Part shown: piece by piece, positions 47,917 to 59,411 of the stretch
How the letters are laid out: every line of letters begins with the position of its first letter
Position numbering within the stretch: position 1 is the stretch's first letter
Assembly (NCBI GenBank): GCA_002794785.1
Contig: NBBA01000003.1
Coordinates: forward strand, 1,302,001-1,366,000
Source: Coniferiporia sulphurascens
Lineage: Eukaryota; Basidiomycota; Agaricomycetes; Hymenochaetales; Hymenochaetaceae
DNA length: 64,000 nucleotides
Direction of reading: 5' to 3'
Notes under the pieces: model-generated
What the model was told of the DNA's origin: nothing
The model's database searches: none
What the model saw: the letters and a program-made list of their open reading frames with translations, nothing else
Position numbers and translations under genes: made by a program

Positions 47917-48632
47917 ATGATGCTCGCCTCTATCGCCCGCACCCGCACCCGCGCATTCGCTCTGGCCCTCCCCCGCGCCCGCTCCATCGTCACCCTCGCT
48001 GACAAAAAGGCGCGTTGGTCAGCACGCCCACCCCCCGTCCGCTGACGCTGACCACCCCACAGTACACCGCAGAGGCGCGTGCAGAGGGCGCAGGTCGCAA
48101 CGGCCGCGTCTCCTCCCTCGGCGACGCCCAGGCCCCGCTCGATCTCACTCTTTCCACCCCAAAGTCTCTTGGCGGTTCCGGTGCAGGTCACAACCCCGAG
48201 CAGCTCTTCGCCATGGGCTATGCCTGTCCGTCTTTCTCCCCTTCCCCATAGACTTTCGCTCACGGCGCCCTAACCCGCTTCCCTTCGGCTAATACGCGAA
48301 CGCACCCTACTGACCCCGGTCCATTCCCCAGCCTGCTTCCTAGGCGCCCTCCAATTTGTCGCCTCCAAGGCAGGCAAAAAGGACGCTGCTGCCCACGCAA
48401 AGATCCATACCGCCGTACACCTTGGTACCCCCGAGGGCGGCGACGGCTTCGGTATAAACGTCGACATCGCAGTCGAGGGCGTCACCGACGATTCCGTTAT
48501 CCAGGCCGCCCACGAGGTGAGTCTCGCCCCCCGTGCACCATGCGCTTCTCGACTTAATCAGTTCGCGCCCAGTTTTGTCCGTACAGCCGCATTCTCGCCC
48601 AGGGCGCTAAAGTGACCGTCAAAAAGGCTTGA
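47917..48632 (+). CDS. Organic hydroperoxide resistance protein (Ohr/OsmC family)
   Basis: Ohr is a thiol peroxidase that reduces organic hydroperoxides. The first ATG at 47917 (a second follows directly) starts [20 protein letters not shown], an Arg-rich leader that suggests mitochondrial import. After intron 1 comes [18 protein letters not shown], then [13 protein letters not shown] and, across the next intron, [19 protein letters not shown] with the peroxidatic Cys. [18 protein letters not shown] follows. The last exon restores [20 protein letters not shown] with the second conserved Cys. Length is about 165 residues including the leader. To keep frame, intron 1 must begin with GC (AAG|GCGCGT at about 48011), an uncommon GC-AG intron. 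Both catalytic Cys are intact. Confidence 0.9.
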
Positions 48633-48810
48633 TCCGTCCTGTCGTACCTATTGCTTTTCAATTCATCCTTTTGATGCAGTCATATATACGTAAACCCGTC
48701 CAAGAAATACATCTGACGTTCGTCGATGGAATACAGCAACAGAAGAGAAACATGCAAGCCTTGCTATTGTACATATTGCGAACTACTTACTTGACAAAAA
48801 CACCGATTCA

Positions 48811-50750
48811 TCACAACTGCGCCCGCTGCCGCGCCGGTTCAACCCCGTCTTCCATCTCCAGGTAATACATCAAATCACTCGTCAGGAAATCGCTCAGCCA
48901 CGCGCTCCGTACTTGTGACTTCAAATAATCGCTGGTCACTGACAGGTGCTTGTCGCTCACACCCGCCACGAGCGTCTTGATCGACGGCCCGACCTCCGCT
49001 ACCACCTCGTCCACGAGTGCCGGGGTCACCACTTCCCCCGAGTCTAACCGCGCACCGTGGTGACACCACTGCCACAGCTGCGCGCGCGCAATCTCCGCTG
49101 TCGCCGCATCCTCCATGAGGTAGTTCAGCGGGATACATCCGTTCCCACTAATCCATCCGGAGGCATAAGCGAGCGCAGCGCTCACGTTCGACTTGACGCC
49201 ATCCAATGTTATCGAGCCGCCTACGTTCGAGTTCAATAAATCGGCAGCCGCCACCTTGAACTCTTCACGGCGGACATGGTACTGGAGCAAAAGCAAACCA
49301 TTAAATTCCGTTGTCATTCTATTTGTACAAACTAGACGTACCTGATTCGGCCCGGGCATGTTGTCATTGAATACTTTCAGGGCGATGGCGTTAATGAGCG
49401 GGTGCGCGATCCAAGTGCCGTCGTGACCAAGCGTCACCTCGCGAAGCTTATCAGCCTTCACTTTGTTCATCGCGATCTCGTTCGCCTGGGCATCACCCTT
49501 GATGGGGATCTGCGCAGACATGCCACCCATAGCGGCCACTTTACGTCTTCAAGAGTGTCAGGAATGTCGTTCTAAAATACACGTGGGATTACGACACTTA
49601 CTTGTGGCAAGTCTTGATCAGGAGCCGTACGTATGCATCCATGAAGCCGACTTCCATTGTCACATCCTTCCGGTCCGGAAGAACGACATTGGGGTCGGCC
49701 CTCCGCTTCTTGATAAAGGAGAAAATATAATCCTGCACTGACGATTAATGCGCATATAGTCTGGGTAAAACACAGGAACATACCCAGCGACCACAGTTCA
49801 GGCCGCCCGAGTGATTTCTCAGCTCGAACAGAATCTCCTCCATTTGGAAAGCGGCAGGCAGCGTTTCGATGAGTACCGTAGCACGGATAGTATTGTGCGG
49901 GATGCCAATGTATGATTGCGAGAAGAGGAACACATCGTTCCAGAGACGCGCCTCCAGGTAGTGCTCCATCTTTGGGAGGTAGTAATACGGCCCCGAACCT
50001 CTCGCGATGAGCTCCTTCGCATTGTGGTAGAAATAGAGACCAAAGTCGAAAAGGGATGCCGACAAAGGTACGTTGTCGACTGTGACGCGTGCCTCATTCA
50101 AATGCCATCCTCGTGGACTGAGTATCGTCGATTAGCGGGAGCAAGAGAAAGAGAACAACGAATATCTCACCGGATAATGAGTACAGCAGGGTCGTCTCTG
50201 AGCTTGTACTGCTTGCCATTGACTTCAAAGTCAATCTGTCTTCTGATAGCATCGCGCAAATTCACTTGGCCGTTGATTAAGTTTGCGAAGGTCGGAGAGT
50301 TGGAGTCTGTTTGCAAAGGAGGGGGTGTGTCAGCGGCACGCACTACGCAGATATGGTCGCTTGAAAAGGCAGGTCAATTGAAAGCCTCATGTGGGATCTC
50401 TCACCTTCGAAGTCGGCCATGAACGTCTTTGCGCCACTGTTGAGCGCGTTGATAACCATTTTGCGTTCTGGAGGACCCGTAATCTCTACACGCCTGTCGT
50501 CGAGTCCGGGGCCAGGGGGCGCACACTGCCATGTCGGGTCGGCGCGGATCTGGGCCGTCTCGGAGGGGAAGTCAAGTTGGCCTCCTGCATCGAGACGCTG
50601 CTGGGCGACTTCACGGGCGGCGAGCAGTTCGAGACGTGTTGTGTCGAAAGACTTGTGGAGGGCGGAGAGGAAGGCAAGGGCGCCGTCGGTGAGGATCTCG
50701 GCGCTGGCCTTGCCTTGCTTGTTTGCGTGAATCTGTACACCAGGGACCAT
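48811..50750 (-). CDS. Malate synthase
   Basis: This glyoxylate-cycle enzyme condenses acetyl-CoA and glyoxylate to malate. The ATG at 50750 gives [20 protein letters not shown]. Family signatures in order: [19 protein letters not shown], with [20 protein letters not shown] after an intron; [74 protein letters not shown]; and [20 protein letters not shown]. The C-terminal domain ends at 48811 with [15 protein letters not shown]. The final AQL is not a classical SKL signal but could be a weak PTS1, so peroxisomal location is plausible but unproved. The enzyme is usually induced on acetate or fatty acids. Length is about 540 residues and it appears complete. Confidence 0.95.
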
Positions 50751-51201
50751 TGTTACTGTAGTTTTGTGTGGTCAAGTAGAGGAAGAGAGGAGAGGAGGAC
50801 GGTGAAGTTTTTGTGAGTGAGGGCGGGCTGCCACCCGCATTTTATAAAAGTCGGACAGCGTACGGCGCTCCGCAATTCACGTGTGACGGCGGTTACACGC
50901 GTCTTCAGCCACAGACTCCGCTGGACTCCCGTCCGCTCCGTCGCTATATTCATCGCACACTCCCCGCATTCCAATACGAGAACCGCCACTTTATCCGCCA
51001 GTTGCATCATCTCTCTGTCCACACCTTACCCCCACTCGTCCCGTTATATGTCTATATCTGCACACCCAGACTCGGACGGACCTACCCTTGGCCGACAGCA
51101 TCAGATGGGGTGTTCGGCGCTACAGTTAAATAATTCAAATTTCTCTAAAAACACAGCAACTAGGAACAGGACAGAGCGAACGTGTCTCTCGCTTTTTTTC
51201 T
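50751..51201. other. Intergenic, malate synthase promoter and GET1 3' end
   Basis: 451 bases between GET1 and malate synthase, both on the - strand. Apart from the TATA box listed separately, nothing specific is recognised. Confidence 0.35.
50841..50849 (-). promoter_or_regulatory. TATA box of malate synthase
   Basis: TTTATAAAA lies about 90 bases before the malate synthase ATG, in the expected position. Confidence 0.5.
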
Positions 51202-52043
51202 CTACTGCACTTTCGCCTTGATGTCGTCCGAGGAAGCCTCCTCCTCCATCGACTGTGGGGAGCCTGCTGAATTCAGTCTCGGTATGTTAACTCTACTCCG
51301 GGAGCGACTCGGGACATACCGGCAAAGTCCTTTACCAAACGCTCCCCGACTCTGATAACCCTCCTGCATGCCATCTGCCAGGCCCCACAGCTCACGGAAC
51401 CTGCATGTGAAATTCAATTTGCAATTAGCACCCACGGAACTTAGTTGCACGGGATACCTCTTACCTGCAGGTGCGAATGGGAACGACAAAAACCACGTCA
51501 CCGGCCCAAACCAACCCGGAGGAAGGTAGAATACGGCAGACCTACGGAACCACCAACCGATCACGAATTGTGCTCCGGTCGTGAGTATCCAAATAAATGA
51601 GTTGAATTTAAGTGAAAAGCCGGTTCGAGCGGACCCAAGCTCGCCATCTAGTCGGCATAATGAGAATGAGAAGAACACGCTGGATAATAAGACGTACTGA
51701 GCTTCTCCAAGTCTGCAAGCCCTTTGTCGACCCTCCGCCTCAGCTTCGCCCACTTCGCGAACTGGTCCTGCGAGCTCGTCTTCAGAAGTTCAGCCTTCGC
51801 TTCAAGGATTTCGTTTTTGAGCGTGCGCTGCTGTGTCATTTTTGAAGAGAAAAATACGCGCAAGTAGATCGCGTAGACCTGCGCAAGAACGAAAAACGAG
51901 ACCACGCGTCAGCACACTGTGACGTTGCACCTTTTTTTTGCAGCAAAAGGAGAACGTACCAGATCGAGCAGGACGGACTGCCCTACCCATTGAATAAGTT
52001 CCGTGACGAAAACTAGGAGGAATATCGAGAATGCCAGCGTCAT
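51202..52043 (-). CDS. GET1: GET complex receptor subunit Get1/WRB
   Basis: Get1 forms with Get2 the ER-membrane receptor for Get3, which inserts tail-anchored proteins. The ATG at 52043 starts [20 protein letters not shown], the first membrane helix. [20 protein letters not shown] follows, then the cytosolic coiled coil [20 protein letters not shown] and [20 protein letters not shown], the best-conserved stretch. Helices 2 and 3 are [20 protein letters not shown] and [20 protein letters not shown]. Splicing then gives [26 protein letters not shown] and a short Ser/Glu-rich tail ending DIKAKVQ at 51202. Four or five introns occur. Length (about 210) and topology are normal. The frame is open upstream of 52043, but the membrane helix argues for this start. 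Confidence 0.93.
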
Positions 52044-53575
52044 GTTTGCTGGAGATCGACAGCTAAGCCTATTTGTTGTGCAGGAGTACGAACGGGCGGC
52101 AGTAGCGTGGTCTGGCACGTGATCGAAAGCTAGAGTGCGCGTGGCATCGACCATTCCGGGTCATCCCGGAGTTCAATCTGAGCTACATCGCTACGGGTCT
52201 ACATATGCTACCAGTCGTCCCAGGAAGCTCCGTTTTTACATTGCTTGAAATTATCACTGGCTCCTTTCATTGCGGGTAACACCACCATGGCCGAGCTTCA
52301 GTTTCCGATTGGAGCTAAACATACCCCGGCTTCAACCGCTATAATCTGGACTGAGGATTAAATTGATCCTCCATTCTCGCTGACAGATTCTCCCGGTACT
52401 CGTTTGGCCATCTGCTCTCCCTCCTGTCTCTTCCGTATCAATAATTAATGTTTCAAGCCTCGGGATGCGGATATGCCCGTTATACTGGCAGTCGGATCTT
52501 CCCTTGGTCAGTTTTCCCGGGGCCTGTGTCTCCACCTGACCGTCTTAGCAATTATCGACGGCTTCCAACGGCGATGCATCTCAAGGTGGACCCTCATATG
52601 GCCGACTTGCTCTCCCCATTCCGAGGTGCATGTTCATATAGTAACTTCTCTATTCCTTGAGGTACTCGAGAGTGTTCCACGCACTCCACCTGTTGCCGGG
52701 TATAAAGAATTATGCTCTTATCTCTCTGACAAAAGGATTCTCTTCTCTTCTAGTCGAATGTCCGAGTCATGGGATGGTTAACCAAGGTTTCGAATTGCTC
52801 CTCGAATTTCCGAAGGAAAAATACTTATCCACTGGCAATTACGGATAGCCGCCAATCCCGGTAGCCTGAGCTTGCCCCCTCTCACTTTATGTCTGTGGTG
52901 TCTTCTATATGATCAAGTGCCTCCCCCGCAAAGATAAGGGTGGTACAGACTGTCATCTGTCAACAGTCATTTTTTTGGAGATCATAGTGGCTAATGCGAG
53001 AAAGTCAAGGATAGCAATTTGGCGTCGCGCGGTAACAACAAAACATTCTGGGGCCCGCAGTATTCACTGCTAGACTTCGCTTACTTGGAAGACATCTGCG
53101 ATGGTCGCATCTTCTGTCGAAAGACCGAACACAAAAGACCTAAATGTAACCCTAAGTGGATGGAGCATTTGGGGAGGGGGGGAATTAATGCATTTGTTCA
53201 CTCGTACTCTGTCAAGCTCCATATTGATAAGTTGGCCAATGTCGATACACGTTGCTGGCTAAGCTGCCTTGTGAGTTTCTGGATTTATACTTGCACAAGC
53301 AAGGAAGTACGTATACAGTCGGAAACGGCTGATTATGCGACCCCCTTCTAGAAAAAGAAACTTTATAAAAGTGATTCAGACTTATTCTGTGTACGCCATG
53401 CTTTACGTAGATGCAGCTAGCTTGTGTGTAGGGCTAGTGCATCAAAAAAACGGATCGCAAAGTGCCTTGGGATTGCCGGTCTCTTCAGGTACGAGAGTGC
53501 ACATAATTTAGGGAACAGGAATGCTAGTAATATCAACCAGGCATGAAATCGCTGTAAGTGACTGTTTTATGCCAT
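52044..53575. other. Intergenic stretch without recognised genes
   Basis: About 1.5 kb between the GET1 start and the end of the BTB gene. Short frames occur on both strands, but none shows coding bias, splice logic or a family motif. The GET1 promoter lies at its left end. Confidence 0.4.
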
Positions 53576-54633
53576 TTAAAGTAGGAATAGCGTAGATATC
53601 CCCTTCTTTACTTTTGCCATCACTACCCCGCTTCCTGTCGGTCCACGATCTGAACAAAGGCGACTTTTGTGGCATTTAGGGCAATGATAATAATGCGGAG
53701 AGGAAATGTTTTCGTTTTCGGCCGTCAGCCTCATCTCGCGGGCCTGGGCCATCTTTGCAGTAAATTCCGGTCCAATGTGCAATGCTTCCTCTACTGATAT
53801 TGGGTCCTTCCTCATAGCAAGCTCGGCGTATAATTCCAGGTACCAATCTTTTACCTCGTATTTATGCGCAAGTCCGATCTTGTGGAATAACCCTAAGCTC
53901 CGCCACCGATTTCCGTCATGAATCAGGGAAATTGCCTGAGCTCGGATGGCACTGAATCCCCACATGTGAGTGATGGCGAGTAGCGAAACGCATTCGTCAA
54001 ATTCGAGGGGTATCGACGCGTCGGCATGCGAACTGAAGCAGACGTCATTTAGGGATGCAAAACCTTTGATACAAGTCCGAGACACCGGTGGAAGCACTTA
54101 CAGGGGATACAAAAACCTCAGCAAAAGCTTAAATGATGCTTTGTCCACACCTTCCAGTCGAATAGGGCTGTCGTCGCTTGAGCCCTCTAAGGAATCTTTT
54201 TGAGCTCCACGGGGCAATGTGAACATGTCTTGAAACACATGAGACTGTTTCACGAAGTTCTGTCTTGGTACTCTGAACAGACAGTTTTCGACCTTAAGTT
54301 ATAGCAACGCATTTTTCAATCAGTATTAGTATTAGTGCAACTTTAATTGTATCCAAACTATAATTGCCAGCTTACCTCGAAGGTTACCAAGTGGAAGTAG
54401 TATGTTTCATCTCTGACGATTACTGCCTTCCCTTGGTCCAATTCATCTGCCAGTGGCGACTCGGATATTTCCTCTTGGGCTTGCTCTGTCGGAAACTCGG
54501 GTATCCCGGGCCCCTCCTGCCACGGCCAGTGGGTCTGCTCCGTCGACAACTCCGGGATCTCGTCTTTCTCAGGGACTTCGAAGTATTCCCTTTCTTCCCG
54601 TTCGGCGGGGCGAGCTTGCGATTCCTCTTCCAT
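53576..54633 (-). CDS. BTB/POZ domain protein
   Basis: A BTB protein of the type expanded in mushroom-forming fungi, usually of unknown role. The first in-frame ATG is at 54633 (MEEESQARPAEREEREYFEV), giving an acidic Glu/Pro-rich N-terminus of about 75 residues. YYFHLVTFE leads, after an intron, to VENCLFRVPRQNFVKQSHVF and QDMFTLPRGA, then EGSSDDSPIRLEGVDKASFK and LLLRFLYPL, the BTB core. The second half (about 54050-53780) has ECVSLLAITHMWGFSAIRAQ and LGLFHKIGLAHKYEVKDWYL. The C-terminus includes a CPKCHKSRLC segment with two paired Cys, which might bind a metal. The end is at 53576. Introns are short. Function and partner are not indicated by the neighbours. Confidence 0.88.
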
Positions 54634-55054
54634 CTTCTCGTTAATGAGTCTTTTGAGAGGCAATATTATTTTATCCAGACGTGAGTCCAGCAGTGCAAAT
54701 ACGTAGTATTAGTACGATCGATACCTAGATGATTTCGAGTTTGCCGAGACACAAGCTAGTGACAGGCCCAAGGTATCAGCTTATCTTGTCATCGTCCACA
54801 TGATGCACACAGCGATATTAATACGATATTACGAGACTGGATACAGCACTCGTGGGTAAGCCGCATTTACATGGCACTGTGACAAGCTCGGACTAACTTA
54901 CTCTATCAGATGTCACAATTCCAAAACAATAGTTTGGACCCCTAAATGAGTGATGGATGTTACCATTAGAATAGCTATATATTTTACAACGCTGAAGGCC
55001 CATAAAAGTTTCGACTCCTCCCGATGGAAAGTGAACTACAACTTAGAAAGAAAG
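54634..55054. other. Intergenic, BTB promoter side
   Basis: 421 bases upstream of the BTB gene, containing the 3' flank of the MetRS gene. No element recognised. Confidence 0.35.
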
Positions 55055-57913
55055 CTAGACGGCCTGACGCGCCCGCCTTTTGTTCTCTCGTTGCTCAAAC
55101 AACTTGGCAAGCGTTGCACTCGTTTTCCTTTCCCTCCGCCTCCTACGTACGCTAATGGCCTGCGAGCGCGATAACTTTTTGCGTCGTATCTCCCCGTTGG
55201 GCCGGAAATGGGAACCGTACGGGTCGAAAATTTGTGCATACAGACTATTTTCACGCTCCTTCCGGCGGGGCAGATGACGAATGCTGAATAAAGAAAAAAG
55301 AAAGTGAGTCAATAAATAAACACCTCGGACAGAAAAGCCCCTGACAACAGGTTCAATCATGGACAGAGAACTCACGCACTCGGCCTTCAGCGGCTCCTTC
55401 ATTTGTTCTTTCTTCCTGAGGTTCTCCTCCCAACGATGATCCGATTCAACTTCGTCTAGGACACGCTGCTGCGCCGTCGGGAAGAGCATACGTCTCTGCA
55501 CTGGGCCAGACCTCACACGCCCCGCACCAATACGCGCGAATGCATACGTCCGAGCACCACCTTGCACATGCAGTGCATCGAGCAGTGCGCTAGAGCCTTT
55601 TGGAATGTAAGGTTGTAGGAGGATCGCGCATATGCGCAGTGTTTCGCGTGTCCAGATTAAGAGGTGAATTACATCGCGCGCCGGGGTATCGGGGGCCCAG
55701 GGCGCAATACGTGTAAATTCCTTGTTTAGGAGCGCCAGAACATCAACGATTGATCGTGTTGCCAGAGAAACTTCGCGCTGCTGCAGGTGATAAGACACCT
55801 TTCCACGCAGCATGTCCAATGCATCACGTAGCTCGGATGATACAATAGGCGCTTCTCCTTCCGCTACAGACTCGGGAAGCTCAGAGTAAGCAGTGGGCTT
55901 CATAACGTACTGCTCTGAGCCGATATCCACACTTCGCACTGCTCGGAGTGCCCTTTCAGTATACTCTTTCGCGTAGTCCAACTCGCCCCTCGCATCAGGA
56001 TTTATGTAATCATGTAAGAATACGTGACCTTCCATCACGTCTTCATACTCGGGTGTGCCGGGTATAGACAATGGAATTGGTGCGTTCCCGCGCGTCATAA
56101 GTACGCTACGATGCAGTGGCACCTCCTGAAATACCGCAGGGAGCTTTTCAAGGATCTTCTTTGACTGCATACGCAATAGTATATTTCCTAGGAGCGAGCG
56201 CAGCTCAACCTCATGTTTGCGCAATTGATCCGGGTCCCAGTCTGTAATGACAGGGACAGGCATTGTTAAGTCATGGAAATGGAAAGGATGCCACAACGGA
56301 AGCACTAACCGACATCGTCCTTAAACGTCCCGCCGACCCGCGCCAGGTACCATCTCACAGCGTCTTGTCCATGCTCTTTGAGCACGGCGATGGGATCAAC
56401 AACATTACCAACAGATTTGGACATCTTGGACTTGCAAACCGTCCAATGAGCATGGGAGAGCAAAGAACGCGGAAGGGGCATGTCGAGCGCCATGAGGAAA
56501 GCGGGGAAATAAAGTGCATGGAACCTTAACGGTAAAACAATTGGAGTTTCCTATTTTGCTAAAGCTGAAAGTAAATCACAGCATACCTCAGGATGTCCTT
56601 TCCAATGATTTGAAGGTCGACTGGCCAGCCACACGAGTACATTTCCTCCGCGCTAGTCCATGGATAACCAATGCCGGTAAGATAACTTGTCAGTGCGTCA
56701 AGCCAGACGTAAATTGTCTGTGATTCGTCATTGGGCACACGGATTCCCCATGTCAGGCGTGAAGAAGGGCGCGAAATGGAGAGGTCGGGCAATAGCTTTG
56801 AGTCTTGCGATTCGAGAGTCGCCATGATAGCGTCCCGCGCACGCGGCGGATATATCGCTGAACATCAAAAATTATTGAGACCGCTACGTTGTGAACAATT
56901 GCAAAACAAGCGTTTACCATGCGGGTTTGCGATGAAGTGCTCCTTTAGTCGATCTTTTAGTTTCGATAGGGCGAACTTGTAGTTCTCCTCCTCCGTCCAC
57001 TCCACAATATTTCCCGTCTCGATTGAGACCTTGACCTCATTCCCCGTCTTTGGATCTGTCTGCGTGCGTACTTGGGAGTCGGTATAAAAAGCCTCATCTG
57101 AGATGCAGTACCAGCCCTCATGCTTTCCCTTGTAAATGTAACCGCTTTGAAATAAATCATCCTAGCAAAGGGAAGACATACGGTACACATCATGAGTACT
57201 GGCATAATAATATGAAGAGATCACGCTACCCAAAGCTTCTTCACACCAGTATGGTGTACTTCCGCCGAAGTACGAACGAACTTGGTATGCGTTATTTGTG
57301 CGCGTTCTGCTAGGAACTATCGGTTTTAGAGCATCAGACAAGTGTTAAACAATCATTAACGGGAAATCATGCGTACGCTAAAGGCATGGCTGAGATGATC
57401 ACAGAATTCTCTTGGACCCATCCCTCGGTCCTTCGCAGCCTTCTGAATCTTCATCCCATGTTCGTCGGTGCCGGTGATGAAATGCACCGGTCGATGGGGC
57501 ATAGCGCAACGCGCATGTCGAGCGTATATATCCCCGATAACCATAGAGTAAAGATGGCCGATGTGGGGAACTGGAAGTAAAAGAACAGTTGTAAATGTTA
57601 TAGAGCGTGAGTTCCGCAGTTGGTGAGCGTGCATACCAGCATTAGGATAGAATATCGGGGTAGTAATGTAATGGGGTTTAACTGGAATCTGAGAACGAGG
57701 TCTATAAATTGAGGTGGGTTCGTGGATACGAGGCTGTCGTTGGGCGCGTGCAGGATCGGAGGAAGCTGGAAGCTTGAGATGTGGAGGTGGGTCTACTCTG
57801 GCAGAGTAACTGCGTCGGCATTGCCAACATCGCAGCCATTCGCGAGACTCTCTGGCTGCGCGTAGAGTGGACGAGTTAAACGCGGAAAGACATTGGCTCG
57901 CAGCAATACTCAT
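55055..57913 (-). CDS. MSM1: Mitochondrial methionyl-tRNA synthetase
   Basis: This enzyme charges mitochondrial tRNA-Met. The ATG at 57913 (MSIAASQCLSAFNSSTLRAA) begins a leader rich in Arg/Ser and poor in acidic residues; a further ATG lies at 58024. The catalytic domain begins HYITTPIFYPNA and, after an intron, VPHIGHLYSMVIGDIYARHA with the HIGH motif. FITGTDEHGMKIQKAAKDRG, then YKGKHEGWYCISDEAF, TIYVWLDALTSYLTGIGYP and IIGKDILRFHALYFPAFLMA follow. KMSKSVGNVVDP carries the KMSKS loop (about 56410). The helical anticodon-binding domain fills 56280-55400. The 3' end is ambiguous. Splicing a 92-base intron (55284-55375) gives a stop at 55251-55253. Reading through it stays open to 55055 and adds a strongly basic tail. 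I give the outer limit. Confidence 0.92.
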
Positions 57914-58075
57914 GCAGCCCGTCGTTGGATGCACTGGCAGGCGGAGGTCTTTGCGTCTTTTGGACTTTGAAGAGTGGATTTTTATTGTGACCTCACGTGA
58001 CGTATGTGACCGAGTCGTGTCCATCGTCACTCTGTCTCGTCGGCATACAGTCTGCCCTTAACCGTCCGTCTCGAC
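57914..58075. promoter_or_regulatory. Compact divergent promoter, MSM1 and TMA22
   Basis: Only 162 bases separate the two start codons, so the genes must share or overlap promoters. A ATG at 58024 on the MSM1 side would shrink it further. The palindromic word TCACGTGA (about 57991-57998) is visible. Confidence 0.5.
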
Positions 58076-58954
58076 ATGTCCTCGGAAGGGCCCAATGAAC
58101 AGCCCGAGGCGACCGCAGAACAGCCTGTTGAGCCGCAACCTATCCAACCTCTCCAGGTCGTATACTGCGCAGGTGGATGACCATATTAATATTCGTCTGA
58201 ACTTGCCTGCTGAACGGCTCGGTCAGTGTGCACACTTCCGACTGAATACTGCGAATTTGGTGCGAGCCTAACAAGATGCAAGGAATGGCTACAAGGAGAG
58301 CACCCTGATCTTTATGATCGATACTATAGCGAGGGTGTGTGCATACCCTTCCTCAACTGAATGATCGCCTGAAACTTGGTTGGTGTTGTCGGAAACTTGC
58401 AGAGGCATTACACGCAAAGATAGGGACACTATCGCTGGAAGCTCAATCTAAACTTGAGCAGGACGTTGCGAAGGCCGAAGCAAAAGCTGAGGCAAAGGCC
58501 GATACGGCTCTCAAGAGAAAGATGGTTCGTCCCTTTCATTCAAGAGGGTTCTGCCTTGCGCTTTAACAGCCCCATTTTATTTCCTATTTTTAGGAATCGG
58601 TTGTAACCATTAAACGCATAGAAAGGAATAAAAGGAAACATATCACTTCCGTGCATGGGCTTGAGGCGTTTGGTGTGTATTCCCTGCTGAAACGCATGCA
58701 TTTACCTTTGAATTGGCACTAAAAATGCATCTGCAGGTGTCGACCTCAAAAAGGCCGCTAAGTTTTTCGGAAAGCGTTTCGCAACGGGTGCATCCGTAAC
58801 AAAGAATTTGCAAGGTCTGGACGAGATCGTCATCCAGGGTGATGTCTCCGATGACATATCGGACCTCATCTCCGAGTCAGTAGATGTCCTGAAAGATGTT
58901 CCTATAAAGAATGTCAAGCTCGTCGAGGAAAAGAAGAAGAAGGCAGGGGAATGA
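58076..58954 (+). CDS. TMA22: DENR/Tma22 translation recycling factor
   Basis: Tma22 (DENR) works with Tma20 (MCT-1) in recycling 40S subunits and in reinitiation. The ATG at 58076 gives [20 protein letters not shown]. Across the first intron the N-terminal motif [15 protein letters not shown] forms, with Cys spacing of the family zinc-binding segment. [19 protein letters not shown] follows. A Lys/Ala-rich linker ([20 protein letters not shown]) leads to the SUI1 domain at about 58600-58920: [40 protein letters not shown], then [20 protein letters not shown]. The end is [11 protein letters not shown]. About four introns occur. Length near 195 residues is normal. Confidence 0.93.
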
Positions 58955-59411
58955 GCATAGGGGGAAGAATAGGGGGGTTGTAGGACTTATAATTTACTGG
59001 ATAACCAATGCCAACCTTGAATCACGAGCACGAAATGATGTATTGCAAGTTGGGGAAGCAAGTAACGACTATGGCTATGACTACGACTACAGCTAGGACC
59101 GGAAAGTGCTATTATTGCTACGGAAACATAGATCACGAAGGAGAATAGAAAAAGCAAGGAAAGTGGATGACAGCAAAAAATACAGGAGTGAACGACAACA
59201 ACAGGGGTGTGGAGACTGCAATGCGGAAATAAAAACAGAATGTACAGATGCGGGTTAATTACGATGAACGAGTAGAGAGCTAGAAATTAGGTATGGTCCA
59301 TGGGGCCTTTTAAGGTAGTCGTGCGAGGGGGAAAGCGAAGGTTATAGTAGTCCGTGTCTTGAGAGAAGTCATTGTAGGCCAGGTGAGGCGAGAGCCAGCT
59401 CAGCCTCTGAT
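58955..59411. other. Convergent 3' flanks
   Basis: 457 purine-rich bases between TMA22 and the small unknown gene. A short (actatggctatgactacgac) Tyr-codon-like run at about 59069-59088 is the only oddity. No gene. Confidence 0.35.

Noticed and set aside
53019..53351. 110-codon + strand frame
   Set aside because: It starts without ATG, has no recognisable domain and no plausible exon neighbours.
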